A stretch of 64,000 nt of DNA from an uncultured Planktomarina sp. (GCA_905182425.1 CAJJBP010000012.1:26009-90008), one strand, 5' to 3'. Counted from the stretch's first letter, positions 8,620 to 18,814 are shown. The notes: a model not told the origin generated them from the letters alone. Program-made: numbers and translations.

Positions 8620-10458
8620 TCACAAATTTAGGCTTATATGCATAAGGTCTTGAGTGAACTGATGGACATCTGCAGGCATTTCACCGTCCAGTATCCGAGC
8701 TTGTTCAAAAAGGATCCTGCACACTACTTTTTGAAGTTCATTAGACAAAGTAGGCAGTTTTTTGATTAATTCATGGTCTAAATTTACCTCCATAACCTTT
8801 TTGCCTCCCTCAAACTCAGGGTTTTGAGCCTTTAAAATGCGCTCAAGGTTGAAATCCATCCCTCCCTCACCTGCAACTAGGCGAACAGGACTATCGACTA
8901 AGCTCTTTGATTGGATCACATCTTCTACAACATCAGAGAGGCATTCCTTTATTAGTAGAGAAACTTCATCAACCGGTTGATCATCAGCTTCCTTAACGTC
9001 CTCAGCTCCCAGCCCAGAAAGATCATATTTGTCTCTTGATATTGAAACAAAGGACTTCTCCTTGAATAATGCCATCTGTGTCATCCAAAAAGCATCAATT
9101 GGATCAGTCATTAAAAGTACATCGATACCCTTTGCTTTAAAGCCTTCAAGGTGTGGGCTAGACTTAGCTTGCTTAAGGGTGTCTGCAGTTAAATAAAATA
9201 TGGTTTCTTGACTGTCTATGAAGCCATCTAAATAATCCTGAAGTGATATAAGCTTATCGTGTCTAAAGGAATAAACACGAATAACATCTGCAATTTTTTC
9301 TCGGTTTTCTGTGTCTTCGTACAAACCCTCTTTAAGGACCTTGCCAAACTGAGACCAAAACTCTTCATATGCAGCACTATCTTTTTTCTGTTTTTTCTTT
9401 AACTCTGACAAAATTCGTTTCGTCAGATATTTTGAAATCTTTTTGACTACTGGACTACTTTGAACCAGTTCTCGACTGACATTCAGGTCCAAGCTCGTTG
9501 TATCTAGAATACCCTGAACAAATCGCAGCCAAACGGGAATAATACCATCCACATCATTGCTTATGAAAACTCGATTTATATACAGGTTTATTTTTGTTTT
9601 GCGCTCTGGCTCAAAAAGGTCAAATGGGGCGCTCTTCGGGATAAATAACAGGTTTGTGAAATCGATGGATCCCTCGGTTTTATTATGGATCGTAATAAAA
9701 GGATCTTCAAATGCACCAAAGTTTGATTTGTAAAAACCAGTGTAATCTTCAGTTTTGATTTCAGATGGCGCGCGTGTCCAAAGCGCTTGCGCACTATTTG
9801 CTTGCTCATTTTCACCATCAATGGATTTAAGTTTAATGGGAACAAGGATGTGGTCTGAATATTTTTTAACCAAGGTGCGAAGCGTGTTTGAATCTGAATA
9901 CTCTTTAGCATCTTTCCTTAAATAAAGCTTTACTGAAGTACCTTCTTCAACGTTTGCATCATTCAATGAAATTGAGTACCCACTTTGCCCATCACTCTCC
10001 CAAATGTGACTTATGTCCGCACCTGCCTTTCTGGTCGTAACAACAACACGGTCAGCGACCATGAACGCAGAGTAAAAGCCAACACCAAATTTACCAATCA
10101 AGGTTTTAGCGGCGTCTTTTGAATTCTCAGCCGTCTGAAGGTCATCCATAAATGCGGAAGTCCCAGAGCGCGCTATAGTGCCAAATGTTTCTGAGAGTTC
10201 AGTTTCACTCAGTCCGATTCCAGTATCAATTATTTCAATTATTTTTTTCTTTGGGTCAGCAATAATTTGTATCTCATCATCTGACGCATTCAGAATTTCT
10301 GGTGTGGTTTGCCCAATAAACCTTCTTTTATGAATTGCATCTGAAGCATTCGATAAAAGTTCTCTCAAAAAGATATCTCGATCTGAATAAAGTGAGTTAA
10401 TCACAATATTTAGAATTTTCCCTGTATCTGCTTCAAAACTGTGTGTGAAATCACTCAT
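8620..10458 (-). CDS. htpG: Hsp90-family molecular chaperone HtpG
   Basis: This 612-residue ATP-dependent cytosolic chaperone begins with the Hsp90 N-terminal GHKL ATPase domain. Visible elements are LRELLSNASDAI, the DTGIGL motif, and GKFGVGFYSAF. The middle domain follows (FIPKSAPFDLFEPERK, then LYINRVFI and LDLNVSRELVQ), and then the C-terminal dimerisation domain. Length and architecture are normal for bacterial HtpG. A clear AGGAG site precedes ATG 10458. The gene is monocistronic with its own terminator. Confidence 0.97.
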   Translation of the reverse strand: MSDFTHSFEADTGKILNIVINSLYSDRDIFLRELLSNASDAIHKRRFIGQTTPEILNASDDEIQIIADPKKKIIEIIDTGIGLSETELSETFGTIARSGTSAFMDDLQTAENSKDAAKTLIGKFGVGFYSAFMVADRVVVTTRKAGADISHIWESDGQSGYSISLNDANVEEGTSVKLYLRKDAKEYSDSNTLRTLVKKYSDHILVPIKLKSIDGENEQANSAQALWTRAPSEIKTEDYTGFYKSNFGAFEDPFITIHNKTEGSIDFTNLLFIPKSAPFDLFEPERKTKINLYINRVFISNDVDGIIPVWLRFVQGILDTTSLDLNVSRELVQSSPVVKKISKYLTKRILSELKKKQKKDSAAYEEFWSQFGKVLKEGLYEDTENREKIADVIRVYSFRHDKLISLQDYLDGFIDSQETIFYLTADTLKQAKSSPHLEGFKAKGIDVLLMTDPIDAFWMTQMALFKEKSFVSISRDKYDLSGLGAEDVKEADDQPVDEVSLLIKECLSDVVEDVIQSKSLVDSPVRLVAGEGGMDFNLERILKAQNPEFEGGKKVMEVNLDHELIKKLPTLSNELQKVVCRILFEQARILDGEMPADVHQFTQDLMHISLNL

Positions 10459-10816
10459 GCCGCTCTCCTGTTGCTACTGATGCAAATAAGAAGATTTTAA
10501 CTTAGTTCAAGTTATCTACAAAAATCACTGCAATTGAGCCCATATAACTTTTCCACTTGTTCAAGGACTACTTGATCATCAAGCAGAACGAAATAAACCA
10601 TCCGAGACGTGTCCAGTACTTTTATCTGCTGGACTAATAAATGTACGCAACAGATTTTAAACAGCATTTAAACATCCGTTGCTTATGGAGGCAAAGCCAG
10701 TTTAACAGCCAAATTAGCCTTTATTAAAAATTGATACTCCACACCCTATTTGCTTTTAATTTGCCAAAAATTTCTGCAGCACTAGCTGCAACTTATGTAG
10801 ATTATCGGAGAATGCT
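10459..10816. promoter_or_regulatory. Divergent region with candidate heat-shock -35 element for htpG
   Basis: On the minus strand CTTGAA (10506-10511) matches the sigma-32 -35 consensus. It is followed after 14 bases by TTCTTATTT, a weak match to the -10. The position, 48 bases before the htpG ATG, is suitable. No other gene or RNA was recognised in this 358-base gap. Confidence 0.35.
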
Positions 10817-11461
10817 ATGACTCTCTCAACCAGCTTTACTCGCCGCCAATGGCTCGCCACTGCATTTGGTGCTTTGGTCTCTACAATAGGAAGCCCACTT
10901 TTTGCCCAAACAAAAGTTCGCCGAATTCAAACGCAATATATTGCCGCACTTGCTTCCGAAGGTGCAACTTCAGGTTCCGGTGCAGAGACTTGGGGTATTT
11001 GGAAGGTTGATCCAGGGCCAATTGGTGTTTGGTTACGGTTTTACCAAGCTTTACAAAAGGCTGGGAATATTGCACCTGCTGGTTGGAGATTTGATATTGA
11101 TGATTGGTGGCTTGACGAGAACGGCCTGATCATGAAAGCGCCAGAATTTCCAATACCAGCAGGACAGTATTACGTAACCAATGGCGAAGAACATGTTTCG
11201 TTACTGACTGTCGAAAGCCCAGACTCAAAGGGCAAGCAAGCCTGGTCTTTGTCAGATGGAAAAACTATTTCAAATGTCACCCATGGCCCCTGTAGATCAG
11301 CGCGCTACACGCCAACAGGGGTCTCGGAAACTTGTTCCCCAAAATATGTTGATCTTTCTGCGTTCCCCTTGAAGCCTGGTGAAGCACCTCCTCAGGTAAA
11401 CGGGTGCGATAGGAAAAGTTACTCCGTTTTGATCGTTTTTGGCATCCCAGCAGAAATTTAG
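10817..11461 (+). CDS. Exported protein of unknown function with twin-arginine signal
   Basis: The N-terminus carries a Tat motif (TRRQWLATA) followed by a hydrophobic stretch and the cleavage-like site SPLFAQ at about residue 30. The mature part of roughly 185 residues is rich in Trp and Gly (ETWGIWKVDPGPIGVW) and has four cysteines that could bind a cofactor or form disulfides. No family name can be assigned with confidence. The Tat signal suggests folding or cofactor insertion before export to the periplasm. It is followed by more than 400 bases without a gene. Confidence 0.7.
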   Translation: MTLSTSFTRRQWLATAFGALVSTIGSPLFAQTKVRRIQTQYIAALASEGATSGSGAETWGIWKVDPGPIGVWLRFYQALQKAGNIAPAGWRFDIDDWWLDENGLIMKAPEFPIPAGQYYVTNGEEHVSLLTVESPDSKGKQAWSLSDGKTISNVTHGPCRSARYTPTGVSETCSPKYVDLSAFPLKPGEAPPQVNGCDRKSYSVLIVFGIPAEI

Positions 11462-11882
11462 TCCATAACTTTAAATAAACCAAATTATCAGAAATCTCTG
11501 AATTAAGTGTTGGGTTCCCAAATTAATAAAAAAAATCAAATTGAAGGCCTGGGCATAATTCTATTCAAAAATTGGCTCTGATTGGAAAGAGTTCCTGCGT
11601 CTTAAACAACGTCCATCGCACATTTTAAAGTTGCTGTTTATCCGTTTCAGTAACTTTAGACTGACCCTACTGGTTTGATTTTTTTCTATGAATTTCAGTG
11701 GAGCCTCACAATAAAGGCCTTTGGCTTCAAAGCTCCTCCTCCGTCAGCGTTCACCTAAATCATAGTGCTTTACCAGACCGCGTAGGTTCCGTTATGCTAA
11801 TTCAATAACTGGGGGGCGCAACGCTCTGGACAGACCGCTTAAAGCGGCGCCATAACAGACAATCGAAAGGAACCGGTCAGCC
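11462..11882. promoter_or_regulatory. Upstream region of the Liv-type ABC operon
   Basis: No ORF was recognised in 421 bases. A small inverted repeat CCGCTT/AAGCGG lies at 11835-11847, and an AAAGGAA ribosome site precedes the first gene of the operon. The promoter could not be placed convincingly. Confidence 0.35.
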
Positions 11883-12644
11883 ATGCTGAGCGTATCCGAT
11901 TTACATTTATCCTTCGGCGGAATTAAAGCGCTGCGAGGGGTCAACTTTGAGGCAAAAAAGGGCGAAATCACAGGTGTGATTGGTCCAAACGGCGCAGGTA
12001 AGACCTCACTTTTCAACGCGATTTCAGGCTTTTATACGCCCCACAAAGGCAGAATTCATTTTAACAATGCCGACATTACAGGCATTTCTCCTGATAAACG
12101 CGCATCACTTGGAATGGCACGTACATTTCAGAACATCGCATTGTTTCGTGGAATGACGGTACTCGATAACATCAAGCTCGGTGGCCATACTCGTTTGAAC
12201 ACAGGTCTCTTTTCAGCATTAAAATATTTTGGAAGCGCACGCAAAGAAGAACTAGAGCTACGCCGCGACATTGAAGAGCGCGTGATCGACTTCCTTGAAA
12301 TCGATCACATCCGCAAATACCCAATCACCATGCTCTCTTACGGGTTACAAAAACGTGTCGAACTGGCACGCGCTCTTGCGATGCGCCCCAGCGTTTTACT
12401 TTTAGATGAACCAGTTGCTGGAATGAACCGCGAAGAGACTGCTGATATGGCGCGCTTTATTCTGGACGTACAAGAACAATATGGAACAACAATTTTATTA
12501 GTGGAACATGACATGCACATGGTAATGGATATTTGTTCTCATATCGTTGTTTTAAACTTTGGCCAGCAAATTGCCTCTGGGACACCTACTGAGGTTGCCA
12601 AAAACCCTGCAGTGATCGAAGCCTACTTAGGCGTAGCAGCGTAG
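11883..12644 (+). CDS. Branched-chain-amino-acid-type ABC transporter ATP-binding protein (LivG-like)
   Basis: This 253-residue ATPase has Walker A GPNGAGKTS, the LivG-type SPDKRASLGMARTFQN stretch, signature LSYGLQKRVELARAL (degenerate from LSGGQ), Walker B VLLLDEPVAGM and the switch histidine in LVEHDM. It pairs with the LivF-like ATPase at 16065. It is the first gene of a six-gene run in the same direction: ATPase, permease, permease, binding protein, ATPase, acyl-CoA ligase. The family imports branched-chain amino acids, amides, urea or aromatic and aliphatic acids, so the name does not fix the substrate. Confidence 0.92.
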   Translation: MLSVSDLHLSFGGIKALRGVNFEAKKGEITGVIGPNGAGKTSLFNAISGFYTPHKGRIHFNNADITGISPDKRASLGMARTFQNIALFRGMTVLDNIKLGGHTRLNTGLFSALKYFGSARKEELELRRDIEERVIDFLEIDHIRKYPITMLSYGLQKRVELARALAMRPSVLLLDEPVAGMNREETADMARFILDVQEQYGTTILLVEHDMHMVMDICSHIVVLNFGQQIASGTPTEVAKNPAVIEAYLGVAA

Positions 12645-12652
12645 GGGGCATC

Positions 12653-13657
12653 ATGGGACAGTTTACTCAGTTTGCAATTAACGGCCTGATGAGCGGCGCC
12701 ATCTACGCACTGATCGCCGTCGGTATCGTGTCCGTGTATAAAGCGACTAAAGTTGTTAACTTTGCGCATGGGTATCTGATCATGTTTGGTGCTTACTTTT
12801 ATTTTACATTTGCCGTCATTATTCCAGGGCAAGAATGGGCGCCTGAGTGGCTTGCCTCATGGAAGCCTTCTTGGATGCTTGAAATGCGCAAAGGTTTAGG
12901 CATGTTCTCACCCCTTGGTGCGGTCTTGGATTGGATGGCAAATATACCGCGTATCCTACTGGGACTTGTCGGCGCAGTGTCGTGCAATGCGATTCTTGGT
13001 CGTGTGGTAGAACGTACTTTGATGCGCCCGCTCATGGGCCAATCAGTTTTTGCAATGATAATGGTGACAGTTGGGTTGATTTCAATCTTGTCTGGCTCAG
13101 CATCACTGATCTGGACTGCAGACGCAGCTTTTGTTCCCCATATTGCACCAAACACACCTATCCGTTTTGAACTGTTTGGCACTATGATTTTCCTCTTTGG
13201 AGCAGATATTGTTAACATGTTGATTGCTCTGCTTATCTTCGGTGGTATTGTTACAATGGTGAAATTTACCAAAGCTGGCATTGCAATCCGCGCAACCGCT
13301 GAAGATCAATCAACAGCGTATTCCATGGGTATTTCTGTCCCTAAAGTTTTTTCCAACGCATGGGTTCTGGCCAGTACTACGGGCGCAGTCGCTGGTGCGA
13401 TATTGGCAACACGTAACGGTATTTCGCCCTCACTTGGACTATTTGGTTTCTCAGTTTTAGCCATAGTTTTGATGGGTGGACTTGATAGCTATGTTGGATG
13501 CTTCATAGCCGCCATGTCGGTTGGTGTTTTAGAAGCCATGACACAATGGAAGATGGGCGGCGAATGGGCGGCGATTGTCCCCTACGTTGCCGTATTAGTT
13601 GTCATTATTTTTCGTCCCCACGGCCTTATGGGTCAAAAAGAAGTTGAACGAATATGA
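12653..13657 (+). CDS. ABC transporter permease, LivH-like
   Basis: This 334-residue polytopic protein has the LivH start pattern (NGLMSGAIYALIAVGI, then VNFAHGYLIMFGAY) and the conserved RATAEDQSTAYSMGI cytoplasmic loop that contacts the ATPase. A longer central insertion of about 40 residues (after PGQEWAPEWLAS) is present compared with E. coli LivH. It begins 8 bases after the ATPase stop and overlaps the next permease by four bases. Confidence 0.9.
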   Translation: MGQFTQFAINGLMSGAIYALIAVGIVSVYKATKVVNFAHGYLIMFGAYFYFTFAVIIPGQEWAPEWLASWKPSWMLEMRKGLGMFSPLGAVLDWMANIPRILLGLVGAVSCNAILGRVVERTLMRPLMGQSVFAMIMVTVGLISILSGSASLIWTADAAFVPHIAPNTPIRFELFGTMIFLFGADIVNMLIALLIFGGIVTMVKFTKAGIAIRATAEDQSTAYSMGISVPKVFSNAWVLASTTGAVAGAILATRNGISPSLGLFGFSVLAIVLMGGLDSYVGCFIAAMSVGVLEAMTQWKMGGEWAAIVPYVAVLVVIIFRPHGLMGQKEVERI

Positions 13658-14721
13658 TCAACGGTAACCTCAAAGCAGACTACAGCGCTGACGAGCGGAT
13701 TCTGAATAATCGCAACAAACAATTTTTTGTTTATGGCAGTATGTTTTTTCTGACACTATTTCCTGTATTTGCAGATGACTATGCGGTCCTAATGGCCTGC
13801 AAAATGGGTATCCTCCTGATAGCGGTGATCGGCGTGAACGTTTTAACAGGCTACACGGGCCTAATTTCTTTGGGGCACGGCGCATTTATTGCAATTGGGG
13901 CATATTCAACGGTTATCTTCAGCAATCTCTTCGACGGCCTGCCCACTGGTATTTTGCCCTTTGTCGTTGTGCCATTGGCTATCTCTGTTTCAGCAATCAT
14001 AGGCATCATCGTTGGATTGCCATCCCTACGCGTTAAGGGTCTGTACCTCGCTGTGGCCACTCTTGCGGCAAGCTTTATTGTTAAATTCCTGATAGAACAG
14101 GACCTATTTTCACCCTGGACAGGGGGTATTGTTGGTATCGATACACCTGTACCGAACATTTTGGGGTGGGAGCTTGATACCAAACGCGAGATGTATGTAT
14201 TGATCACAGTGCTAGCCATTTGCACAATGCTTGCAGCACAGAACCTATTTCGAACCCGCGTTGGCCGTGCCTTCATTGCAATTAGAGACCGTGATTATTC
14301 AGCAGAAATTCTTGGCATTTCATTACTTCGCTATAAGCTAATGAGCTTTGCAATTTCTGCAGGCTATTGCGGGCTATCGGGTGCTCTTGGCGCATATTTC
14401 TACGCACGGATTTTGCCCGATCAGTTCGGCTTGAACCTTTCATTGGAATTAGTCGCAGCCTTGATCGTCGGCGGTATGGGGCGCACATTGGGCCCATTTT
14501 TTGGTGTTATAATCATCATGCTTGTACCTGAGTTAATCAAGATTAGTATGAGTTCAGCTACAGGCGGATCACTTGATTGGGCACGATATACAGCGCCAGT
14601 CCAAGAAATCGTTTTCGGTCTTCTACTCGTTTTCTTCTTACTAAAAGAGCCACTTGGCATCAATCAAATTACTGACCGTATGCTTCGCGCTATAAACCGT
14701 TGGCCGTTTGCGCGTGGATAA
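13654..14721 (+). CDS. ABC transporter permease, LivM-like
   Basis: This 355-residue permease shows GYTGLISLGHGAFIAIGAY, typical of LivM, and the ATPase-contact loop AIRDRDYSAEILGISLLRYKL. About nine membrane helices are visible. It overlaps livH by ATGA, suggesting translational coupling, and forms the heterodimeric channel with it. Confidence 0.92.
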   Translation: MINGNLKADYSADERILNNRNKQFFVYGSMFFLTLFPVFADDYAVLMACKMGILLIAVIGVNVLTGYTGLISLGHGAFIAIGAYSTVIFSNLFDGLPTGILPFVVVPLAISVSAIIGIIVGLPSLRVKGLYLAVATLAASFIVKFLIEQDLFSPWTGGIVGIDTPVPNILGWELDTKREMYVLITVLAICTMLAAQNLFRTRVGRAFIAIRDRDYSAEILGISLLRYKLMSFAISAGYCGLSGALGAYFYARILPDQFGLNLSLELVAALIVGGMGRTLGPFFGVIIIMLVPELIKISMSSATGGSLDWARYTAPVQEIVFGLLLVFFLLKEPLGINQITDRMLRAINRWPFARG

Positions 14722-14756
14722 AAATCAAAAGGCCACCACATTGGGAGATGATAATA

Positions 14757-15965
14757 ATGACATTTAATAGACGTGAATTCCTTGCCACAGGTGCAGCAGC
14801 TACAGCCGCAATAGGCACACCGATGATCTTAAAAGCGCAGGCTAAAGAATATGTATTAGGCGCTTCTTTGCCCCTGACAGGGCCATTTGCAACTGCAGGG
14901 CAGCTAGTTGCACCGGCCTTCTCACTGGCACAAAAGCTATTTAATGACGAAGGCGGTATCGCGGGTATTCCAATCCGTTTTGTCACAGAGGACTCCGGTT
15001 ATGTTCCACAGAATACATTGGCTAACTACCAGCGTGTACTGGCAACTGAGGGAAATTCATTAGTTGCATATTTTTCTGACTCTACCGGTGCGATGAAGCT
15101 AATAGCCCCCGAGCTGAAAGGAGACAACGCACGTCTTATGGGCTCAACTTCTTTTGCATCTGAATTAGCTGATCCAGCAACACACCCCTACCAATATTTG
15201 TCTGGTCCAACCTATCAAGACCAGTTTGATATTTTGATGCAAAACATCAAACTGGCTGGCGGCTCCAAAATTGCGATCATCTATTCAAACACAGAATTTG
15301 GTCGTGACCCACTAGAGCATGGTCGAGCGAAAGCTGCTGAACTAGGTCTAGAAATCGTACTAGAGGAAACCACCAAACCACAAGGTGCTGACATTCCAAC
15401 GCATGTTACAAAACTAGCACAATCCGGTGCAGAGCACTGCATCTTGCATGGCTATGTAACTGGCGTTTGGCCGCAACTGATCGGCGGTGCGCGCCAATTC
15501 GGTTTGCCCGTCCAATTTCACGGAACGTTCTGGGGTATGGAAAAGTTGATCGCGGATCGCATCACTGCAGAAGCAGGGCCCTTCCTTGCAGGCTATCAGG
15601 GCGTCATGCCGTACCGTTACTTCTACGATCGCGACGACGCACCGCGCTATCAACAGTACGCAGCACTATCTAAAGCCATGTTCGCTGGTACACCACTCGA
15701 AAACTACATGTCGACTTGGGCTCTTCAGGCAATGTGTGGTTTAGAACTGGCCATGAAGGCTCTGCGCGCCACAGCCGAGGCTGGAAATGAACTGACAGCA
15801 GACAATGTGGCAGAAAACCTATCAGGGATTTCTGATTGGGACAGTGGCGGTTTCTTTGGTGGACCTGTGTCCATGACCAACAATAAAATAGGAACAGGCC
15901 GAGTCTATGAATACTCACCTGAGACTAAGCTATTTACACCATCATCTGATTGGTTGAGCACTTAA
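14757..15965 (+). CDS. ABC transporter periplasmic substrate-binding protein, Tat-exported
   Basis: This is a type I periplasmic binding protein of the LivJ/HAAT class. The N-terminus MTFNRREFLATGAAA is a twin-arginine signal ending near LKAQA, with mature start KEYVLGASLPLTGP. The frame is open from 14700, but ATG 14757 has the best-spaced GGGAG site (14743-14747) and gives the Tat signal at the very N-terminus. The ligand is unknown; the co-transcribed acyl-CoA ligase suggests a carboxylic acid rather than an amino acid, which is inference. Confidence 0.92.
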   Translation: MTFNRREFLATGAAATAAIGTPMILKAQAKEYVLGASLPLTGPFATAGQLVAPAFSLAQKLFNDEGGIAGIPIRFVTEDSGYVPQNTLANYQRVLATEGNSLVAYFSDSTGAMKLIAPELKGDNARLMGSTSFASELADPATHPYQYLSGPTYQDQFDILMQNIKLAGGSKIAIIYSNTEFGRDPLEHGRAKAAELGLEIVLEETTKPQGADIPTHVTKLAQSGAEHCILHGYVTGVWPQLIGGARQFGLPVQFHGTFWGMEKLIADRITAEAGPFLAGYQGVMPYRYFYDRDDAPRYQQYAALSKAMFAGTPLENYMSTWALQAMCGLELAMKALRATAEAGNELTADNVAENLSGISDWDSGGFFGGPVSMTNNKIGTGRVYEYSPETKLFTPSSDWLST

Positions 15966-15972
15966 ACGAGAA

Positions 15973-15996
15973 TTGGATGGCTTTCGGGCCATCCAA
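15973..15996 (+). terminator. Hairpin between binding-protein gene and second ATPase gene
   Basis: A nine-base-pair stem TTGGATGGC/GCCATCCAA encloses TTTCGG directly after the binding-protein stop. No T-run follows, so it is more likely an mRNA-stabilising or partial-termination element that raises the level of binding protein relative to downstream genes. Confidence 0.55.
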
Positions 15997-16064
15997 CCGT
16001 CCTGACAGCCGTTTCTGACAAAACCAAGATATTTTAGACTTAAGAAGATGACAGGTAGGCACAG

Positions 16065-16862
16065 ATGCTAACGATTGAGAATATCGAGGTGAGCTATTAT
16101 CATACTGTACAGGCCTTGCGAGGGCTCTCGCTTGAGGTGCCTCAAGGAAAGATTGTGACATTACTCGGAACTAATGGTGCGGGCAAAACGACTACTCTTA
16201 AAGCGGCCTCTAATTTGTTGAAGCTAGAAAACGGTGAAGTCGGTGAAGGTCATATTCATTTTGATGGTCAGAATATAAAGAATATTGCCCCAGACGTTTT
16301 GGTAAAAAACGGGCTTTTCCATGTTCGAGAAGGGCGGCGTATTTTTTCAGAAATGACTGTAGAGGATAACTTAATTGCTGCGTCTTATGCCTTAGATGGA
16401 CGAGGAATTAAGGTTGATTTCGACAAGGTCTACGCGTTTTTTCCAAGACTACAGGAGCGGCGAAAACAAATCGCAGGTTACCTATCAGGTGGCGAGCAGC
16501 AAATGCTGGCATTTGGCCGCGCCATGATCGCGCGTCCCAAATTAATTCTAATGGATGAGCCATCACTTGGATTGGCTCCAAAGTTTGTCAAAGAAATTTT
16601 CGATACAATTAAACGCTTAAACACGGAGGATGGGACATCGATCCTAGTTGTTGAACAGAACGCAGGTGTTGCCTTCTCCGTGGCTGATTTCGGCTATATT
16701 ATGGAAAACGGGCAAATAGTTCTCGAGGGAGATGTCGAAGCCCTTAAAAATGATAAAGACATCCAAAGTTTCTATCTTGGTATCCCTGAAGATGGCTCGG
16801 AAGGCCGCCAATCTTTTCGTGATGTTAAACATTACAAACGCCGCAAGCGCTGGTTGAGTTAA
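16065..16862 (+). CDS. Branched-chain-amino-acid-type ABC transporter ATP-binding protein (LivF-like)
   Basis: This 265-residue ATPase has Walker A GTNGAGKTT, signature YLSGGEQQMLAFGRAM, Walker B LILMDEPSLGLAPK and the LVVEQN switch region typical of LivF. The EVSYYHTVQALRGLSLEV opening is also characteristic. It sits after the hairpin that follows the binding-protein gene and immediately before the ligase gene. A C-terminal extension of about 20 residues, rich in basic residues (KHYKRRKRW), is longer than in standard LivF. Confidence 0.92.
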   Translation: MLTIENIEVSYYHTVQALRGLSLEVPQGKIVTLLGTNGAGKTTTLKAASNLLKLENGEVGEGHIHFDGQNIKNIAPDVLVKNGLFHVREGRRIFSEMTVEDNLIAASYALDGRGIKVDFDKVYAFFPRLQERRKQIAGYLSGGEQQMLAFGRAMIARPKLILMDEPSLGLAPKFVKEIFDTIKRLNTEDGTSILVVEQNAGVAFSVADFGYIMENGQIVLEGDVEALKNDKDIQSFYLGIPEDGSEGRQSFRDVKHYKRRKRWLS

Positions 16863-16871
16863 GGGTTTGCT

Positions 16872-18674
16872 ATGACTAATTTCCGCTCCAACGTTTCTAT
16901 AGTTTCGGCTCACGCCACCAGTGACCCAACCTTAGTCGCCATGCGCCAAAAGGATTTTGGTATTTGGCAAGAAATCACTTGGTCTGACTTTGAAGAAATC
17001 ATGCATGCAATTGCAGCGGGTTTGATCGAATTAGGTATGGAGGACGGTGAACACATCGGCATCCTATCAGAGAACCGACGTGAATGGGTCTTGGCACAAT
17101 TTGGGATCAATGCAGCTGGCGGTGTTGTAACGGGGATGTACCCCACATCGCCAGCTTCAGAAATCGGACACCTAGCGGGATCCTCTGATACAACGATGCT
17201 GTTTATAGAGGACCAGGAGCAACTGGACAAAATTATTGATTTGCGCGGGAAACTACCCAAATTGCGCCAATTGATCATTTTTAATCCCAAAGGGGTAATT
17301 GACGAAACTGAGCTAAACCTGAAGTCGTTTGATGCGGTTCTTGAGATGGGTCGAACCGCAATCAAAGAAGGAACAGACAAAACCGTCGAGGCACGCAAAG
17401 CCGCAATTACCCCTGAACGCACAGCCATGATGGTCTTTACATCTGGATCAACAGGCCCGCCGAAAGCTGCTGAAATCAGTCACCAAAATCTATCTGTGGC
17501 CGTTACCTTGACCAAAGAAATATTTGGTACTTACCCGCCAGGCACTAATGTTCTCAGTTATTTACCCCTTTGCCACATTGCGGAACAGAACGTTACAGTA
17601 ACCAACGCCCTAGCAGGTAAAATGGTTATGAACTTTGGCGAAAGCTTACGTACTATCATAATTGATCTACGCGAAGTCGCCCCACAAATCTTTTTTGGTG
17701 TGCCGCGGATTTGGGAAAAGATGCGCTCCGATCTAATGGTTCAGGCTATCACCTCTGGTAAAATCAAATCTTCTTTAACACTGTATGCGCTAAAGCAAGC
17801 CGAACGACGCGGCGCGATCCGACGAGATAAATGGTCTTTGGCTAACAGGATCTCAAACGCCTTCTGGGACTTGGCGGTCTATCGCCATATCAGATCCTAC
17901 CTGGGACTTGGGCGTGTGAGATTTGCAATCTCTGCGGCCGCTCCAATTTCCGAGGATCTGCTCGCATTCATGCGCGGTATCGGCATTAACATTCGTGAGG
18001 CCTGGGGCATGTCAGAAACAACAGGGGCAGCAACGATACAACCTGATTGGGGTTGCTCCACAGGCCGCGTAGGTCACTTTGTTGATGGAGTCGACTTCAA
18101 GATTGCCGAAGATGGTGAACTGCTGGTCAAAGGTGGTATTGTCTTCAAAGGATATTACAATCGTCCCGACGCTACCGCTGAAACCATTCAGGATGGCTGG
18201 TTGCACACAGGTGATGTAGCTGAGGCCTTTAAAGATGGATCCATTAGCCTGATTGATCGCAAGAAAGATATTATGATCAATGCTGCAGGTAAGAACTTGT
18301 CGCCGTCCTTAATCGAAAATATTATTAAGGGCTCACCCTATATCAAAGAATGCATTGTGATTGCAGATCGCCGTGCATATGTATCGGCACTTGTACAAAT
18401 TGACATGGATACAGTGCGCCTTTGGGCTGAACTTGGGGGCATTGCATATACAACATTCCGTTCCTTGGCCGAGCATCCTGATGTAATCGCGCTGATCGAA
18501 AGAGAAGTTGCCCAGCAGAACACCAATCTTGCACGTGTTGAACAGATTAAGAAGGTTCATTTACTCCCAAAAGAGCTGGACCACGACGATGGCGAAGTCA
18601 CCGCGACCATGAAGGTGCGACGCTCAAAAGTGCAAGACATCTATGCGGCCCAAATCGAGGCCCTTTACGAGTAA
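16872..18674 (+). CDS. AMP-dependent acyl-CoA synthetase, FadD/ACSL-like
   Basis: This 600-residue adenylate-forming enzyme activates a carboxylic acid to its CoA thioester. The P-loop is MVFTSGSTGPPKAAE, the A5-like motif is EAWGMSETTGA, the ATP-ribose motif is WLHTGDVAE, the hinge is DRKKDIMINAAGKNLSP, and the catalytic lysine is near TMKVRRSKV. The closest relatives are long-chain type ligases with a membrane-associated role. Nine bases separate it from the ATPase gene, so it is part of the ABC operon: a solute taken up would be thioesterified at once. The substrate is not defined. Confidence 0.9.
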   Translation: MTNFRSNVSIVSAHATSDPTLVAMRQKDFGIWQEITWSDFEEIMHAIAAGLIELGMEDGEHIGILSENRREWVLAQFGINAAGGVVTGMYPTSPASEIGHLAGSSDTTMLFIEDQEQLDKIIDLRGKLPKLRQLIIFNPKGVIDETELNLKSFDAVLEMGRTAIKEGTDKTVEARKAAITPERTAMMVFTSGSTGPPKAAEISHQNLSVAVTLTKEIFGTYPPGTNVLSYLPLCHIAEQNVTVTNALAGKMVMNFGESLRTIIIDLREVAPQIFFGVPRIWEKMRSDLMVQAITSGKIKSSLTLYALKQAERRGAIRRDKWSLANRISNAFWDLAVYRHIRSYLGLGRVRFAISAAAPISEDLLAFMRGIGINIREAWGMSETTGAATIQPDWGCSTGRVGHFVDGVDFKIAEDGELLVKGGIVFKGYYNRPDATAETIQDGWLHTGDVAEAFKDGSISLIDRKKDIMINAAGKNLSPSLIENIIKGSPYIKECIVIADRRAYVSALVQIDMDTVRLWAELGGIAYTTFRSLAEHPDVIALIEREVAQQNTNLARVEQIKKVHLLPKELDHDDGEVTATMKVRRSKVQDIYAAQIEALYE

Positions 18675-18814
18675 TTTTCTGGAACAACTTTCTTGGAAAA
18701 TTTTCAAAATCTATTGAACGTTTGGACTAATTCATCCCTGTTCAATTATTTTTAAAAGAAATATCTTTCCACTTACGACAGGCTTTTTACGGTATTGGGG
18801 TTAGCATCACCACT

